From positions 2,188,399 through 2,252,398 of the forward strand of contig CM055314.2 in NCBI GenBank assembly GCA_029255685.2: 64,000 nucleotides of DNA. The letters run 5' to 3'. The DNA is from Silene conica. Its lineage: Eukaryota > Streptophyta > Magnoliopsida > Caryophyllales > Caryophyllaceae. The translations under genes were made by a program, and so were the position numbers. This document shows positions 31,573 to 43,657 of this stretch, piece by piece (the stretch's first letter is position 1; each line of letters starts with the position of its first letter). The notes under the pieces were generated by a model. That model saw only the letters and a list, made by a program, of their open reading frames with translations. It was not told the origin of the DNA and made no database searches.

Positions 31573-34500
31573 ATGATGGAGGACAACCATAACCATAAGA
31601 ACGAGATATCAATGTTACGCTCAAAAATGGATTCCCTTACTGCCCGCATCAAGGTACTCTCTCTTCCACTCTCTTAATAAATCCCTTCAAATCATACCAT
31701 CGCTACTCTTTCTTCTATACTCTGATGATTTTGTTCAGGAATTAGAGACGCAAAATGCTAAATTGGCTTCTCTACTTGCGCTTTGCTGCTGTTCTAAGGT
31801 CTCTATTTACTTATTTTTCTATTACACTCCTCTCCGTTACGGTCATTTCTTTACCTTTACTTTGCGATACGTAAATAAATGAATGGCACACCAAAATAGG
31901 GAAATGGGCGCCACTGACGGGGGTACTGTTTGCTTCCGGTCAATTCTGTACTGGGTCATTTTTTTAATGTCGCATTTTTGGTTCAGAATGATGGAAAGAT
32001 TGATGACAGACGGAGTAATCATGTCATTTCTGACACGAAAACTGACAATGGTGTTAACAACCTTAGAAAGACCAAGAAAAAAACATCAGGTTGGTGAGTA
32101 TTATTTTTCTGATTTTTTTTGTTCTACAAGTGTTTTGAAGCGATTATCGTTATGGGTTATCGGAAACAGTATCCTTTTGTTGTTACCGACCCACTTACCC
32201 AGCCTTTTGCGGAGCCTTTGAGGCGTTGGGGTAAACGCTGTTGTTGAAGGGTTTACAGGTTGCAATTTCATTGTGGTTGGTGCCTTTCAAGATTCATTGT
32301 GATTGAATTAATGTATATATATAAATATATGCTCATGGAGTATTATTTTTCTGTTTTTTTTGTTCTACAAGAGTTTTGAAGCGATTATCATTTTGGGTTA
32401 TCAGAAACAGTATCCTTTTGTTGTTACCGACCCACTTACACAGCCTTTTGCGGAGCCTTTGAGGCACTGGGGTAAACGCTGTTGTTGAAGGGTTTGCAGG
32501 TTACAATTTCAATATTTCATTGTGGTTGGTGCCTTTGAAGATTCATTGTGATTGAATTAATGTATATGAAACAACTTTAGTTGAAGTTCCAATTTGTTTC
32601 ATCTTCTTCGCCTTTGCTGACAGATTCAGATTTAAGAGCATTGCTTCACCTCCCCAGGAGATACATTGCCTTGAAAATTATGTATTTTGGTCAAAGGTAT
32701 TTTTTTCCTTTTGCATCGTGTATAGGGATTCTGCACTTATCAACGTCTTATGTTAGTTGATTGCCTGGATAACTGTGGCAGGTTTTATGGTTTTTCATCA
32801 GAGGCACAACTGGAACCAAGTGTTGAGGTGAGCATATGTGCTTGTGTTTATGTATGTGGTTGTTCCATAAAATGAAGCGAGCATTGTGGGGAAGCTCAAA
32901 TAAGTGTGTCACATGATTTTACATAGACGGTGACAATTGTTACGGGTATCTATATCCTGCATTTTTTTTCATTAGGCATATGAATGATGATTTTATATGA
33001 ACAGAGATAAACAGTCCCTCTTTAGACTAGCTGTGTCCGTACCCCTGTGTTCCTTGTTTAGAGAGGGTCTCCATGTCTCAAACTTCTCACCTTGGAGTAA
33101 CCTACATTTGCACCCGCACCCGTATCAGAACCTCTGAAACATAGCATGTAAGAATGCTCTTTGATAGCTAGCTTGGATTGGTGTCAAGACTCTAGAATCT
33201 GCTTCATTTTCATTTCTTCTTTTATTCCTCTTCATTTTGATATGTTTCAAAGGATGAGTTTGGCAGGGTTTGTTATGACTTGTTGCTAACATGCTTGAAA
33301 TCACAATCACACTCTTGCAACATGTCATAGTGCAAGTGTTCAAGCTAGATTGTTACTTTTGATAAAAGTTTAAGGCTAGATTACTGCAGTACAATTCCTA
33401 TGTTACTTCGGTTTTTCATACTCTTTGTGTACCCGTGTCCATCACCCGAAAACACTTGGACAGTCTATTACAAACCACAAACATCAGAATTTTTCATAAA
33501 ATAGCCAAGTACAATATTTAGACACACATTTATCCGTGTCTAGTAATATAGGTTTAGTTTACAGGACTTCGAGCTGTGTATGTAGCTTTACATTATTGAT
33601 TTTATATGTCTAGGAGTCATAAGGGCACTAGTTATATTTGCGAACGGCATGTGGATTGTGGCCTCTATTTCCCAATTTTTTGTATTAAAGTATGTCTAAG
33701 GAATCATTTCCAAGCTCCTATGTTCATAAATTTGTAGATTAATAAAAACTAATTGTCCAAGATGTACACCACATTAAGTGTTTTAACACATTTTATCAGG
33801 GATCTGTTGAGTTATGTCTCTGTTGTATATTTTCTGCAGTCTGAACTTTTCGAAGCTTTTCAAAAGTCGCGACTATTACTCGGTGACAGAAAAGAATCGC
33901 AGTACTCAAGATGTGGCAGAACAGATAAAGGAGTATCTGCTTCTGGGCAAGTATGCATTTGTAAACTTCTTACTGGTACTTGTTGCTCTAGAAAAGTGTT
34001 TATGTTGGTGTCTAGTTAAGTAAATGTAATAGTGTGGTTCAAACATATTGAATTGTTTAGCTCGTGCTTGTGCATGTCCTGAAAGTCCAACTCTAAAACT
34101 GGGTAAGTTGTTTAACCTCAAACCTTTTCTAACTTGTGAGTTTAAGTTATAGGCATAATTTGGTTTAGTGAGAATATTTAATGGTTCTCCAGATCTGCAG
34201 ATCTGCAGGTCTGCTGCTCCCAAATTTTTTTTGTCAATGAAAATTATGATCAATGTAAGTAGTTTATCTAGACTCTAGAGAGCGCAATTGCTAGAGCACG
34301 GGAGAACGAAGAGTAATGTTTTCAGCAAGAGCAGGCAGACAGACTATTATAGGGAGTCCTATGTTACTAGACTCGTTTAGAAGTGCCCGACACGGGTACG
34401 TGTCCAAGTGTCAAACTCGCTATTTTATTGAAAAATATGCACATTTTGGTCTAAAATGAGGTGTCCATGTGTCATACCCATGTCCGAGTGTCGAGTGTCG

Positions 34501-37500
34501 GACACGGGTATGCGAGGAAATTAAAAGAGTCGGAGTAACATAGAGGGAGTCTAGTGACTATTAGAGTAGAAGGCGATACTCTTTTTTTTGTAGATCGAGC
34601 CACTCCCGATTCTTTTTCTTTCGTTCTGTAGTGTCACTAGCCCTTCCCAGCCGTATCATGAGAAAAAAATTCTAGTGAAAATTTATCGAGGGGTATTGGC
34701 TTTGATGTTTGACATTTGTGATGATTAGGGACTGTTTAAGATCCATGCTGTAGGATCTTTTTGATGTTTCTTTGTAGATGTGCGCCTCTCTTGTTGGTTG
34801 CTGTGAATTATAGCTCATTATTTCTTATCGACAGATCGTCACATGACAAATTATTCCGCAACAGTAAAACAACAACTAGGGCTAATACTGATGTAAATTC
34901 CCTGGAAGGAAACTGAGCTTATTTGCACAAAATATGTTGTTGTATGCTTGACTTTCAGAAATGTAGTTTTTCTTTATGCCTGATGCTGGTGTTGCTCAAT
35001 AAGTTTACTATATAGCTAAATGTAAATTGTGGCAGGTTATTGCACTGTACGTCCGGTCAAGGCTTCGGGCTAAGACACCTTCGGGAGAATTCAGTTTTGA
35101 AGGAAAGGAAGGTCTGGAATGTCTCTTTCTCCATTAATTTTATAAATTTTGAAAACTTTCCTCCTTACTTTTATAAACCTTTAATCTTCATTATGGTCTT
35201 GATGACCTGCTAATTATCAAGTAAGTATCATATAAAATTTATTGGTTCTGGGCACACAAACTATTGTTTACGTATTCATCTTGGTTGTGAAATATGTCAT
35301 GGCACAAATATGGATGTTTTTCATCGTTAAATAGTGCTAGTGTAGTGACTATAATGAATCTGAAAAACACTGACTAGTCGAAAGGCTTCAATCATCCAAT
35401 GTCTCCAAAAGGCTCTAGCAATCTCGCACCAAGCAGAAGAAATTCCGTTCCTTTCACCTCTACAAAATAGAGTCTTTTTAATTGATCTTTTGTTGAAAGC
35501 TTTATGGCCTCCAGCTATTCCATGGAGGACGCGCAAATAGGTTGAAGTGTGTTTATATAGATTATAGTCAATTATATCCCAAACCAAAAGAATAAAGCTT
35601 ATTACAGAGCTCCAATAAAAATGAGACTTTCGTGATCCATTCTTTATCATTTCAAGGGTCTTTAAATTACTATAGAATCTTTTACCTATTATCTAATTCT
35701 TCTTGGCTGGTTCGTGATTATAATATTGTTATGTTTCTGTTTTAGAAGAAGAACTCGATTATGTGAGAATACTTAACAGAGTCCTCCCTAGAGATATTCG
35801 AATCATCGGCTGGTGTCCAGTTCCTGCTGATTTCCATGCAAGGTCGTTTCGGGTTCTATTTCTATATTCACTTGTTTGCATATTTGTTGTATAGTATTTG
35901 TCCAAATTAACATTGTTTGAATACCGAAGTTTAATGGAGGCTATATATGGAGCAGTGTACTCTAAATCTTATGGGTTTTAACTTTTAACCACACTGCTTA
36001 ACTTTCTCCTTGTTTTCTGAATCCAGGTTTAGCTGTCTGAGCAGAGAGTACAAATACTTTTTCTGGGAGGAAGATCTCAACATATCAGTAAGTAACTCCG
36101 GGGTTCAATCGGCATACTGGAATGTGATGTGCTGCACTAGTCTAATTCCTAACGCAGACCTAGTAGTTTTAGTTATTTCTTACTTGTTTTTGCTTTCTAT
36201 AGGCAATGCAAAGTGCAGGTAAGAAGTTTTTGGGTGAACATGACTTCAGGAATTTTTGTAAAATGGATGCTGTTAATGTGCATAATTATACGCGAAATAT
36301 ATCATCATTTGATATCAGTCCAAGCACTGAAAGGTAAAAGAATCTGAAAACTCCATTTTGTTTTTTTAAAATTTTTGGAGGATGAACAAAAATGTATTTT
36401 TGTAACTATCACAAACCTTGATAGCGATTTTCCATCAACTTGTCCATGTCTCTGATATGTCTCCTTCTCACATGGCCTCCTAACTGGTGCGTCCATGTCT
36501 CCTTCTCACATGGCCAAACCATCTTAGTCGATTTTCCATCAACTTGTCCTCTATTGTGGCATTTCACCTTTTCCCGAATCACCTCATTCCTTGATCAATC
36601 TTTCCTTGTATGGCCGCACATCCACCTCAACATACGCATCGCCGCTACACTCATCTTTTGAATGTGACAATGTTTGATGGATCAACACTCTGAACCGTAA
36701 AGTAAGGCAAAGTAAGGCAGGCCTAATCGCTTTGCGATATAATTTTCCCTTTAATCTAAGGGGCATATCTTTATCACAGAAATACCCGGTGGCACTTTTC
36801 CATTTCAACCATCCTGCTTTAATTATGTGAGCCACATCTCCGTCTAACTCCCTATCTTTAATATCAAACGTCCATGCTCCAAAGAAAGCACGAGATATTA
36901 GCTGAAAAGAAAGTAGGACTTGTAGCCATCTTGAAGATACATTTGCTTAATTTATATATCAAGTTGTGTTATTTGCTGGGCAATCTGTTACAGACTAAGG
37001 CCATGTGACGTTTTCAGTCATTCAATAAATCATTTTGGCTTAATGTCGTATGCAGACATTAAAACAGTGTTTCAAAAGTGTGTTGTGGCTGAACACGGTT
37101 TAGCTAATAGTGTTACGGGCTTTTATGTAGGTGGAGAGGCAAAGAACTGTGGGTTATCAAGATTAGAGGTCGTGCGTTCCTATGGCATCAGGTTCGATGC
37201 ATGGTTGCTGTATTATTTATGATTGGGCGAAGCCTGGAATCAGAAGAGGTGAGTAAATCTCTCTGTAATCCTCATTCAGAGATTTTCCTTTTTAAAGATT
37301 TGTTTTAAGTTGCCTTTCATGTTTCACATGTTCTGGTGAGATTCTCTGGCTCTTTTAAAATACAGTATATGTCATGTTCAGATCATAGACGTGTTACTGA
37401 ACTTAGAGAAGACACCTAAGAAGCCTCAGTACACTATGGCTCCAGAAATGCCTTTGGTTCTTCATTCTTGTGAATTCAAAGGTCTAGCGCTCTCTAGTGC

Positions 37501-39902
37501 GGCAGGTAACTCATATATGAGCTAATTTTCTGATTCAATTTAGATTTGTCATTTTGTAATTCACTCAGCTTCACGATCTAGGTTTATCTCCCTTGAAATT
37601 TAGAACATGCAAACATGATCGTTATGTATTATTCATATGTAAGTCTTATGTTTCACACTAGTGCATTTGTCCACAAATCAAGCGTCAGAACCAAAGAACT
37701 TTCGTTTAGAAGCATTGTGCTTGTTCTCTTGTGCTCCAAGTTCCAACATGATGTATTCCTTTTTTTTTTACTGTCTCAGAGTTAGCAACTTCATCCAAAT
37801 TGTTCATTTCCAAATGTGTGTTCTTATTAGATACTAGAGCAACCATGTTTCCGTTCATCTACTCTGCAACTTAAGGCAAAACATGGCTAGACTTAGAATT
37901 ATGACAGGCATTAGGCTAAGAATGCCATAGGCTGTTTACAGTAAAAGTTATGGTGGTAAATAAATAATTACCCACAGCAGTGACTAATCTTACTATGTAG
38001 CTGGAGCCAAGTGCTTTACCTAAATCAGAACTTGTTTTTCTTTCCTTTTTTTTTTTGGATAAGATTACCCAAACGATAGTTTGAGGAAATTTAGAACATC
38101 GTAATCAATCTCTCATTTTGTACATGATCGTCAACCCCATGAGACATTCTCTGTGGACATGGCGTTATCCCCTGCACCTCTTGACTTAGATGATCTCTTA
38201 TCAAAAACTTAAATAATTCCTTAGCAGATGTTTGAGAAACATTCAATTAAGACATAATAAATTCAAATTACTCCTTCCAGTTATTAAATTTGCACATTTT
38301 ATGAAATGATTTCTCTGTACACCTTTTATGTTCTACTGCTTCTCGTAGATTACTCATGTTAGGGTCAATAAGCTTCTTATGTTCTATCTTTTAACAAGAT
38401 GTTTTTACAGATGCGAGGAAGACACTGTGTTCACATTTGGAGAACGAATGCCATAATCTCATACTGCAGGCTGCTATCTATAATGACAGCTTGAGCTGTT
38501 GTTCTTACACAACAGATGAAGGTAGCTGATGTCTTATCTTTCTCCTTACAAGTTTCAGTGTGCATGCAATCATGCAATATTGGGATTGTCAAAATGGGGA
38601 TAATAAGGAAAACAAAATGTCATAAAGATCTTTTATGGGAACAGACGGGATTTTGTAACCATTTTACAGCCAAATGTAACCATTATTTACAAACAAGTTA
38701 TCATAAGCTGTAACATTGACCATACTATCGTGGTTACATTTGGCTGTAAAATGGTTACAAAATCCCGTCTTATTATTTCAGACCAAAAGTGACGGTCTGA
38801 AAAAAGAATTTGTGTTATGGGAAAGTCAAGCTTTGTGGATTTACTGTTGAATTTCATTTTTCTTAGCCTGATTTTCTGATTGTTCCCTTTCTTTCAGCAA
38901 ATGATTCACTTGCAGCAAAGAAATATTTGCATATTCCCTTGATGGAACGGCCAACTGAGCGTAAGTTTTGATGGTGCAAATTCCAATTCTCTGGGAACAT
39001 ATCGATGGCTTTGTGTTGATGGATGTTATTTGCCAACGTGATTGTTTTGCATTAGATTTATATTCGCGTCAAATGTGATCATCTTTGTTAAGGTTTTGAA
39101 GATTACCACCCCCATATTTTGAGGCAGTATAAGGCAAAATCTATGGTAGTGAGGAAATGTTGTTAACACGGGTTTTTAAGTAGCCCTCATCCAACAAATT
39201 TTTCAGCTCAGTTTTCATTTTGGGTCATCCAAAAACAACCCGTCTCAACTGAACATGCGGTAAGGTACCGTACATGCGTCTCCCTTATCCCACCATTTGA
39301 GGGTCCTTGAGACGTTGGAGTTAAGGCCCTATTCTTTTCGGCTGAAATGAGCTGAATTGAATAAATTGGAGTAAAGCTTAATTGAACTAAATTGAGTGGA
39401 ATTGAGCTGGAGTGAATTTAGTTGAATTAAAAGTTACTTTTGTGAAAAGATTAATTGAAAATAATTGATTGAATGTAAATAAAACTTAACGGAATACAGC
39501 CAACCAAAATTGAAAGGAGCTGAAATTAAGCCAGAAAGAACAGGGCCTAAAATTGCTGTATTGGCCAAATTCATGACTCAAAATTGAGATCATTGTAAAA
39601 CTACTGAATCCGATCAGGTATAGTATGGATATCTCATCCTCAGTGATGGTGGTGGGCTGGTTCTGTTATTAAGCGATGCATAATATGCCCGACTGCATCC
39701 CAAAGCCGATTATAACTGTAATGTCTTTTTCATGTTATTATGTGGTTATTACAACTCGACTTTCGTAGCCCTTGATTCTTGTTATCTTCATCTGGTGTTA
39801 GCATCATATATGGAACGGCGTGCCAAGTTGGATTCAGGAGCTGTAAAGAAAGGGATTGGTGAATTATTCCTGGGAGCTGAGTCACCTGAAGATGGAAGAT
39901 AA
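31573..39902 (+). CDS. PUS3: tRNA pseudouridine synthase, TruA family (PUS3/DEG1-like), 451 aa
   Basis: The enzyme isomerises uridine to pseudouridine in the tRNA anticodon arm (positions 38/39 for this subgroup). Exons are 31573-31653, 31739-31798, 31987-32089, 32624-32696, 32782-32827, 33840-33950, 35036-35111, 35746-35842, 36027-36087, 36203-36333, 37131-37248, 37382-37505, 38411-38521, 38898-38960 and 39802-39902 (TAA). They total 1356 nt with continuous frame and GT-AG borders. Residues 10-45 form a predicted coiled coil (ISMLRSKMDSL, then KELETQNAKLASLLA). The catalytic motif is RCGRTDKGVSA, with Asp150 as nucleophile. Further TruA landmarks are RVLPRDIRIIGW, FSCLSREYKYFF, FLGEHDFRNFC and GRAFLWHQVRCMV. 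The C-terminus (KKGIGELFLG) is plant-like. All key residues are present and no stop or frameshift was found. ATG at 31573 is followed by an in-frame ATG; either could start. Confidence 0.94.
32096..32579 (+). repeat. 242-bp tandem duplication in PUS3 intron 3
   Basis: GAGTATTATTTTTCTG begins both 32096 and 32338. The two copies share TATCCTTTTGTTGTTACCGA and GGGGTAAACGCTGTTGTTGA. The duplicated block begins 6 bases after the intron 3 donor. Confidence 0.88.
32828..33839 (+). other. PUS3 intron 5
   Basis: Long intron with no supported gene. 33380-33545 has GTGTACCCGTGTCC-like sequence related to the MITE at 34359-34543. Confidence 0.5.
34359..34543. mobile_element. hAT-type MITE (185 bp) in PUS3 intron 6
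   Basis: Ends CTATGTTACT and AGTAACATAG are inverted. They are flanked by the 8-bp direct repeat AGGGAGTC (34351-34358 and 34544-34551). The interior carries GACACGGGTACGTGTCC-type motifs. Confidence 0.83.
36340..36850 (-). mobile_element. L1-type LINE reverse transcriptase fragment in PUS3 intron 10
   Basis: Minus-strand frames include GWLKWKSATGYFCDKDMPL, LKGKLYRKAIRPALL and DAYVEVDVRPYKERLI. They resemble the C-terminal part of plant L1-type LINE reverse transcriptase, after the catalytic core. A second frame (about 36305-36496) holds DAPVRRPCEKE-like sequence from further downstream. It is broken by frameshifts, with no 5' end or poly(A) tail seen. Confidence 0.7.
38642..38814. mobile_element. 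MULE-type MITE (173 bp) in PUS3 intron 13
   Basis: Flanked by the 9-bp repeat TTATGGGAA (38633-38641 and 38815-38823). 38644-38682 and 38731-38769 are perfect 39-bp inverted repeats (GACGGGATTTTGTAACC and complement) with a 48-base loop. The right side adds a GTCTGAAAAAAGAATTTG tail. Confidence 0.85.
39325..39547. mobile_element. PIF/Harbinger MITE (223 bp) in PUS3 intron 14
   Basis: Inverted ends GGCCCTATTCTTTTC and GAAAGAACAGGGCC, flanked by TAA (39322-39324 and 39548-39550). The interior contains pairs of GAATTGAGC-type motifs. Confidence 0.85.
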
Positions 39903-40642
39903 TTTCCTCAGCTTTTTTGTTGGGACAAGTCCCCATATATCAGCTATTTTTAATAAATTTATTCCCTTTGTAAAACTCAGAAAGGTATGCATCATCTCAT
40001 TATCATTAGTCTATATAATCTCGTACTGTACAAAAGTTACTTGGTGTGAGCGACAATGACTCTCTTCTCTTAAACAAGGAGTGAGAGGTTCGGTTTCTGA
40101 CACTTAGGTATGAAAACATCAAATTTTGAAGGGGTATACCTATTAAGTCGCCTTCAATATCCGAGTGAGATTGGCCTACGGGTCGATATGGGATACTCCT
40201 GATTAACACCAAGAATAATCTTGTACTGTATAAACTAGCAGTGCCACTGTACTTGGTGCTTATTCTCGCCATCTACTTTAATTTTATTCTATGGATTTTT
40301 GGGTTATGCAAGGTCATCATCTTATTTCAAGGTCACAAATTAACCTCCAAAATTAATACAAAATTATCAAAATTAGTTGCTTAATTATGTTATTACCATG
40401 ACTCAACAAGGTTGCGATATTCTTGGCGACCTTGCTTGAAGATGGTCTAAAAAAAATAGTACTTATACCCATTTGATGCTAAATTTTTACCTCTTTACAT
40501 TTTTATATTATCAGTCATCCTTTTGTCATCACCGCCTCTTATTAATCAATCTCATTAATTTCCATACTCATATTGGAGCCTGCACAAGTGAAAGTTCTTT
40601 TGGTGTTTCGAAGGTTGACCATAAACAACCTTCTTCTGAGAA
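39903..40642. other. 3' flank of PUS3 and intergenic DNA
   Basis: Nothing beyond 3' UTR and intergenic sequence is supported. Confidence 0.4.
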
Positions 40643-42180
40643 ATGAAAGGATTTATGTGGAATTGTAGGGGTTTGAATAACGAGCTCGCCCCTATATTCC
40701 CAAAACTAAGAGCTCTCCTTAGTTCAATTAATTACGATTTTCTTTTTTTAATTGAAACCAAATGTTGTAGTAGTAAGGTCAAGCCTTGTTTTCGCTCTTT
40801 TGGTTTTGTGGAGGAGGTAGGGGTTGATGGAGTAGGAACCGCTGGAGGATTATGGGTGGATCAAACTGCTTTGTACATGTATATAGGATAATTTGTGAGA
40901 AACTACCTTACATTTATGTCCATTTGTGAACAACTACCTTACTTTTTTTTTGGTTAAAAACTACCTTTCATTTTAATTTTTTGTTAAAAACTACCTAAAA
41001 AAAAGTTTTGAGGCCAATTTTTTATTATTATTGATTTCACATGTGTGAGTTCTCTAGATTTTCATTCTTATTTTGTCGTTAAACTTGATATCCAAGCTTA
41101 TTCTTCTTATCTAAAGTTCTAAACGAAAGGTAATTCTTGCCATTAGCTTCAATTTCTTTCTTTAAGCATGTGGAATAATTGGTCCGGATGATGAACATGG
41201 GCTAAATCGTATGAACTCTATGCTATTCGTGAATAAGAATGAAAATTTAGAGAACTCACACGTGTGAAATCCAACTCATAAATAGAAATTGGCCTCAGAA
41301 CTTTTTTTTTAGGTAGTTTTTAACAAAAAATTAAAATAAAAGGTAGTTTTTAACCAAAAAAAAAGTAAGGTAGTTGTTCACAAATTGACATAAATGTAAG
41401 GTAGTTTCTCACAAATTATCCATGTATATATTAAGAATAACTACATCGCTCTTTTGAATGAAAGCAACAAGGTTTCTCCGTGGTATCTCATTTTATTTTA
41501 TGGAAAATCAGAAGTTTCTAATCGTATGGAAGTCTTCAAAGACTTAGGTAATTTTATTTCAACTTTATCGTATCCGTATCTTATCTTGGGAGATTTTAAC
41601 CAAGTCGAGTTCTCAATGGAATAAAGTGGCAAAAATTCTAATACTATTCCGGGCTCACTTAATTTCCATAAATGGCGTGCCGAACACAAACTTGTGGATG
41701 TTCCTTTTAAGAGGGATTTCGTTATACTTGGTGTAATAATCGACATGGTGTAGATAAGGTTTATGAAGGACTTGACAAAGCCTATTCTTCTTCGTCTTGG
41801 TTTCAAGTTTATCTTGATGTTGGAGTCAAACACCTCCCTATCCAAATTTCGGACCACACGCCCATTGAACTTGATCTAAATCTCACAAGTAAACCATTCA
41901 AGGAAGCCTTGTAAACTTGAAGCATGGAGTTTTGATAATGAAGACTGCCTCTCCCTGGTTAAATCGAGTTGGCAGGTCAGTGTTCGTGGGTCTAATGCCT
42001 TCAGGTTAGCACGACAATTACCTCATATTTGGTCAATTTTGAAGAAATGGTGCTCGGATAGGAGTTCCAATTGGTCTTTTAAATGGGATGATTTCAAAGT
42101 ACGCATATCGGAAGCCATGGATCTAGCCATCATTTCTGGTAACGATATTGCTCATTCTACGGTGTAACATGAGATCAGGG
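40643..42180 (+). mobile_element. L1-type LINE fragment (endonuclease domain), interrupted and decayed
   Basis: Starts with MKGFMWNCRGLNN and then FLFLIETK, the N-terminus of the APE-type endonuclease of plant L1-like LINEs. After an inserted MULE (40886-41421) it continues with WYLILFYG and YLILGDFNQVEF, the GDFN catalytic motif. Then a frameshifted stretch (DKVYEGLDKAYSSSSW, SDHTPIELDL) corresponds to the end of the domain. Several in-frame stops and frameshifts follow, and the reverse transcriptase part is absent. It is a 3'-truncated, non-functional copy. Confidence 0.78.
40886..41421. mobile_element. Mutator-like element with long inverted repeats (536 bp), inserted in the LINE
   Basis: Starts GGATAATTTGTGAGAAACTA and ends with the complement. 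The terminal inverted repeats are roughly 130 bp, carrying repeated AACTACCTTAC/AACTACCTTTC units. It is flanked by the 9-bp repeat ATGTATATA (40877-40885 and 41422-41430). It has no coding capacity. Removing it restores the LINE reading frame path. Confidence 0.88.
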
Positions 42181-42287
42181 ATTATGCAAATGCGGCTAGT
42201 GTGTAATACTCCAGTGAGATATTGCTTATTCTACGGTTAGATGCTGTCAGGCGCAACAAGAGCGTTGTGTTTTTCAAGTAGGAGCGT

Positions 42288-42650
42288 GTAATATTCCAGT
42301 GAACCCCTTGAATAGGTCAATTGATAGGTTTAAAATCTGACTAGTGCTTAAAGGGATTGAAACTTGAAAGTACTACTCATATCAACAAAGCGAACTTTTT
42401 TTTTTTTCTGGCTACTCATGCAAAAGAACTCCAAATTTACGCGTGCTTGCCTGGGAATAGTCTTAGGAATCCTAAGTTAGGATGGTGACCTCTTGGAAAA
42501 GTTTCTGGAATATACATGAGTGAGGATAAAATGTGTTGGAAAGAATTCGTGTTAATTTGTAGGTCATATACACAACCTGACGAGCTGCCGTAACGCTCCC
42601 GACCCTCAGTTAGACCCGGGGTGTTATAGTATGACCCGTGATTAGCTCTA
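42288..42650 (+). mobile_element. Cassandra-like TRIM LTR carrying a 5S rRNA-derived region
   Basis: 42410-42505 closely follows the 3' two-thirds of plant 5S rRNA: GAACTCCAAATTTACGCGTG for the A-box region, then TTAGGATGGTGACCTCTTGG for the intermediate element/C-box region. 5S-like sequence in an LTR is the hallmark of Cassandra terminal-repeat retrotransposons. Upstream TGTAATATTCCAGTGAA may be the LTR start, and GGGGTGTTATA near 42610 is close to its end. Boundaries, primer-binding site and second LTR were not established. The 5S part has a 12-bp duplicated insertion (TTAGGAATCCTA) and is not a functional 5S gene. Confidence 0.62.
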
Positions 42651-43657
42651 GTTCTAATACACACCTCCATGATATCGATCACGTTCTAATCCATTCCATT
42701 CTAACAACCTATGTAAAGTTCAGTGAAGTTAATTAACTAATTTTAAATGTACTTTGTAGTCATAATGATTCATTAACATGTACTATTTTTTTTTTTTTTT
42801 TTTTTGACAAGGTATATAAAAATAGATCGGCCAAACTAAACCAGAGCTGCCTGAGCTAGGTTATGGGCTAATCTATTCAGACGCCTAGGACAGTAACTTA
42901 TTGATAAACAATGAAAAGAGCTAAAAAGACTTAAAATACTATCTATAACCGGCTTAATACAACAATCGACTTCAGAGAATTGTAGAATTAGATTGAGGCA
43001 GTCTGTGGTAATCTCGACATGTTGTTTCGAGTGGTAGCAAAACTTTTTGGGCCATTAACATGTACTATTATATACATTTATATACTAAAAAAATTTGATG
43101 AATGAATAATATGTAAATAATGACTAAATTGATTGTTATGATTTGAGATAATATGCAAGATGCATAAAAAGTAAAATATGAAAAAAAATGTAATATTTCT
43201 CACCTTTTAAGTGATGTAATTAAATAAATGACAATAAAAATTATCCTCTAATTTTAATTGATATAAAAATAGTCATAACCATTCTGAAATTTATCTTTAA
43301 AATAAAGCTACTTTGCGGATAAAATTGATAGATACTTTTTTTTAAATGTTGCGAGAAAAAAGGTGGTTGCTTCCACAAAATTAATCATGCCCCTAAAACT
43401 CAGTGTTGACTTCTTTAAAAATAAAATCTAACCAATTATAGATATACAAACTACGAGAAGTAACTAAAGAACTTAATCATTTTACCTTAATTATATTAAA
43501 CAAAATTGTGTTAACTTCATTGAGGCAGATTGCTAATGTTTATGTAAGTAATATATTCAATATTTTTTAATTAGAAGTAATAATATATATATACGCTATT
43601 TAATTAGATGATTACATGAATCTTGGTTCGACGATCTAGTTTAGTTTACGTCTAAAA
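42651..43657. other. intergenic DNA and 5' flank of the MRF gene
   Basis: 42787-43050 starts with poly-T and on the minus strand resembles the tail of a LINE (poly(A) on minus, with preceding sequence of RNase H type), but it is too decayed to be sure. A TA-rich stretch ATATATATATACGC at 43583-43596 could be the TATA region of the following gene. Confidence 0.35.

Noticed and set aside
35327..35650. 107-aa minus-strand ORF in PUS3 intron 7
   Set aside because: No recognisable domain, lies in an intron on the opposite strand, and codon pattern is unconvincing.
42410..42505. Possible functional 5S rRNA gene
   Set aside because: It lacks the 5' third, has internal insertions and lies in an LTR-like context, so it was called part of a TRIM.
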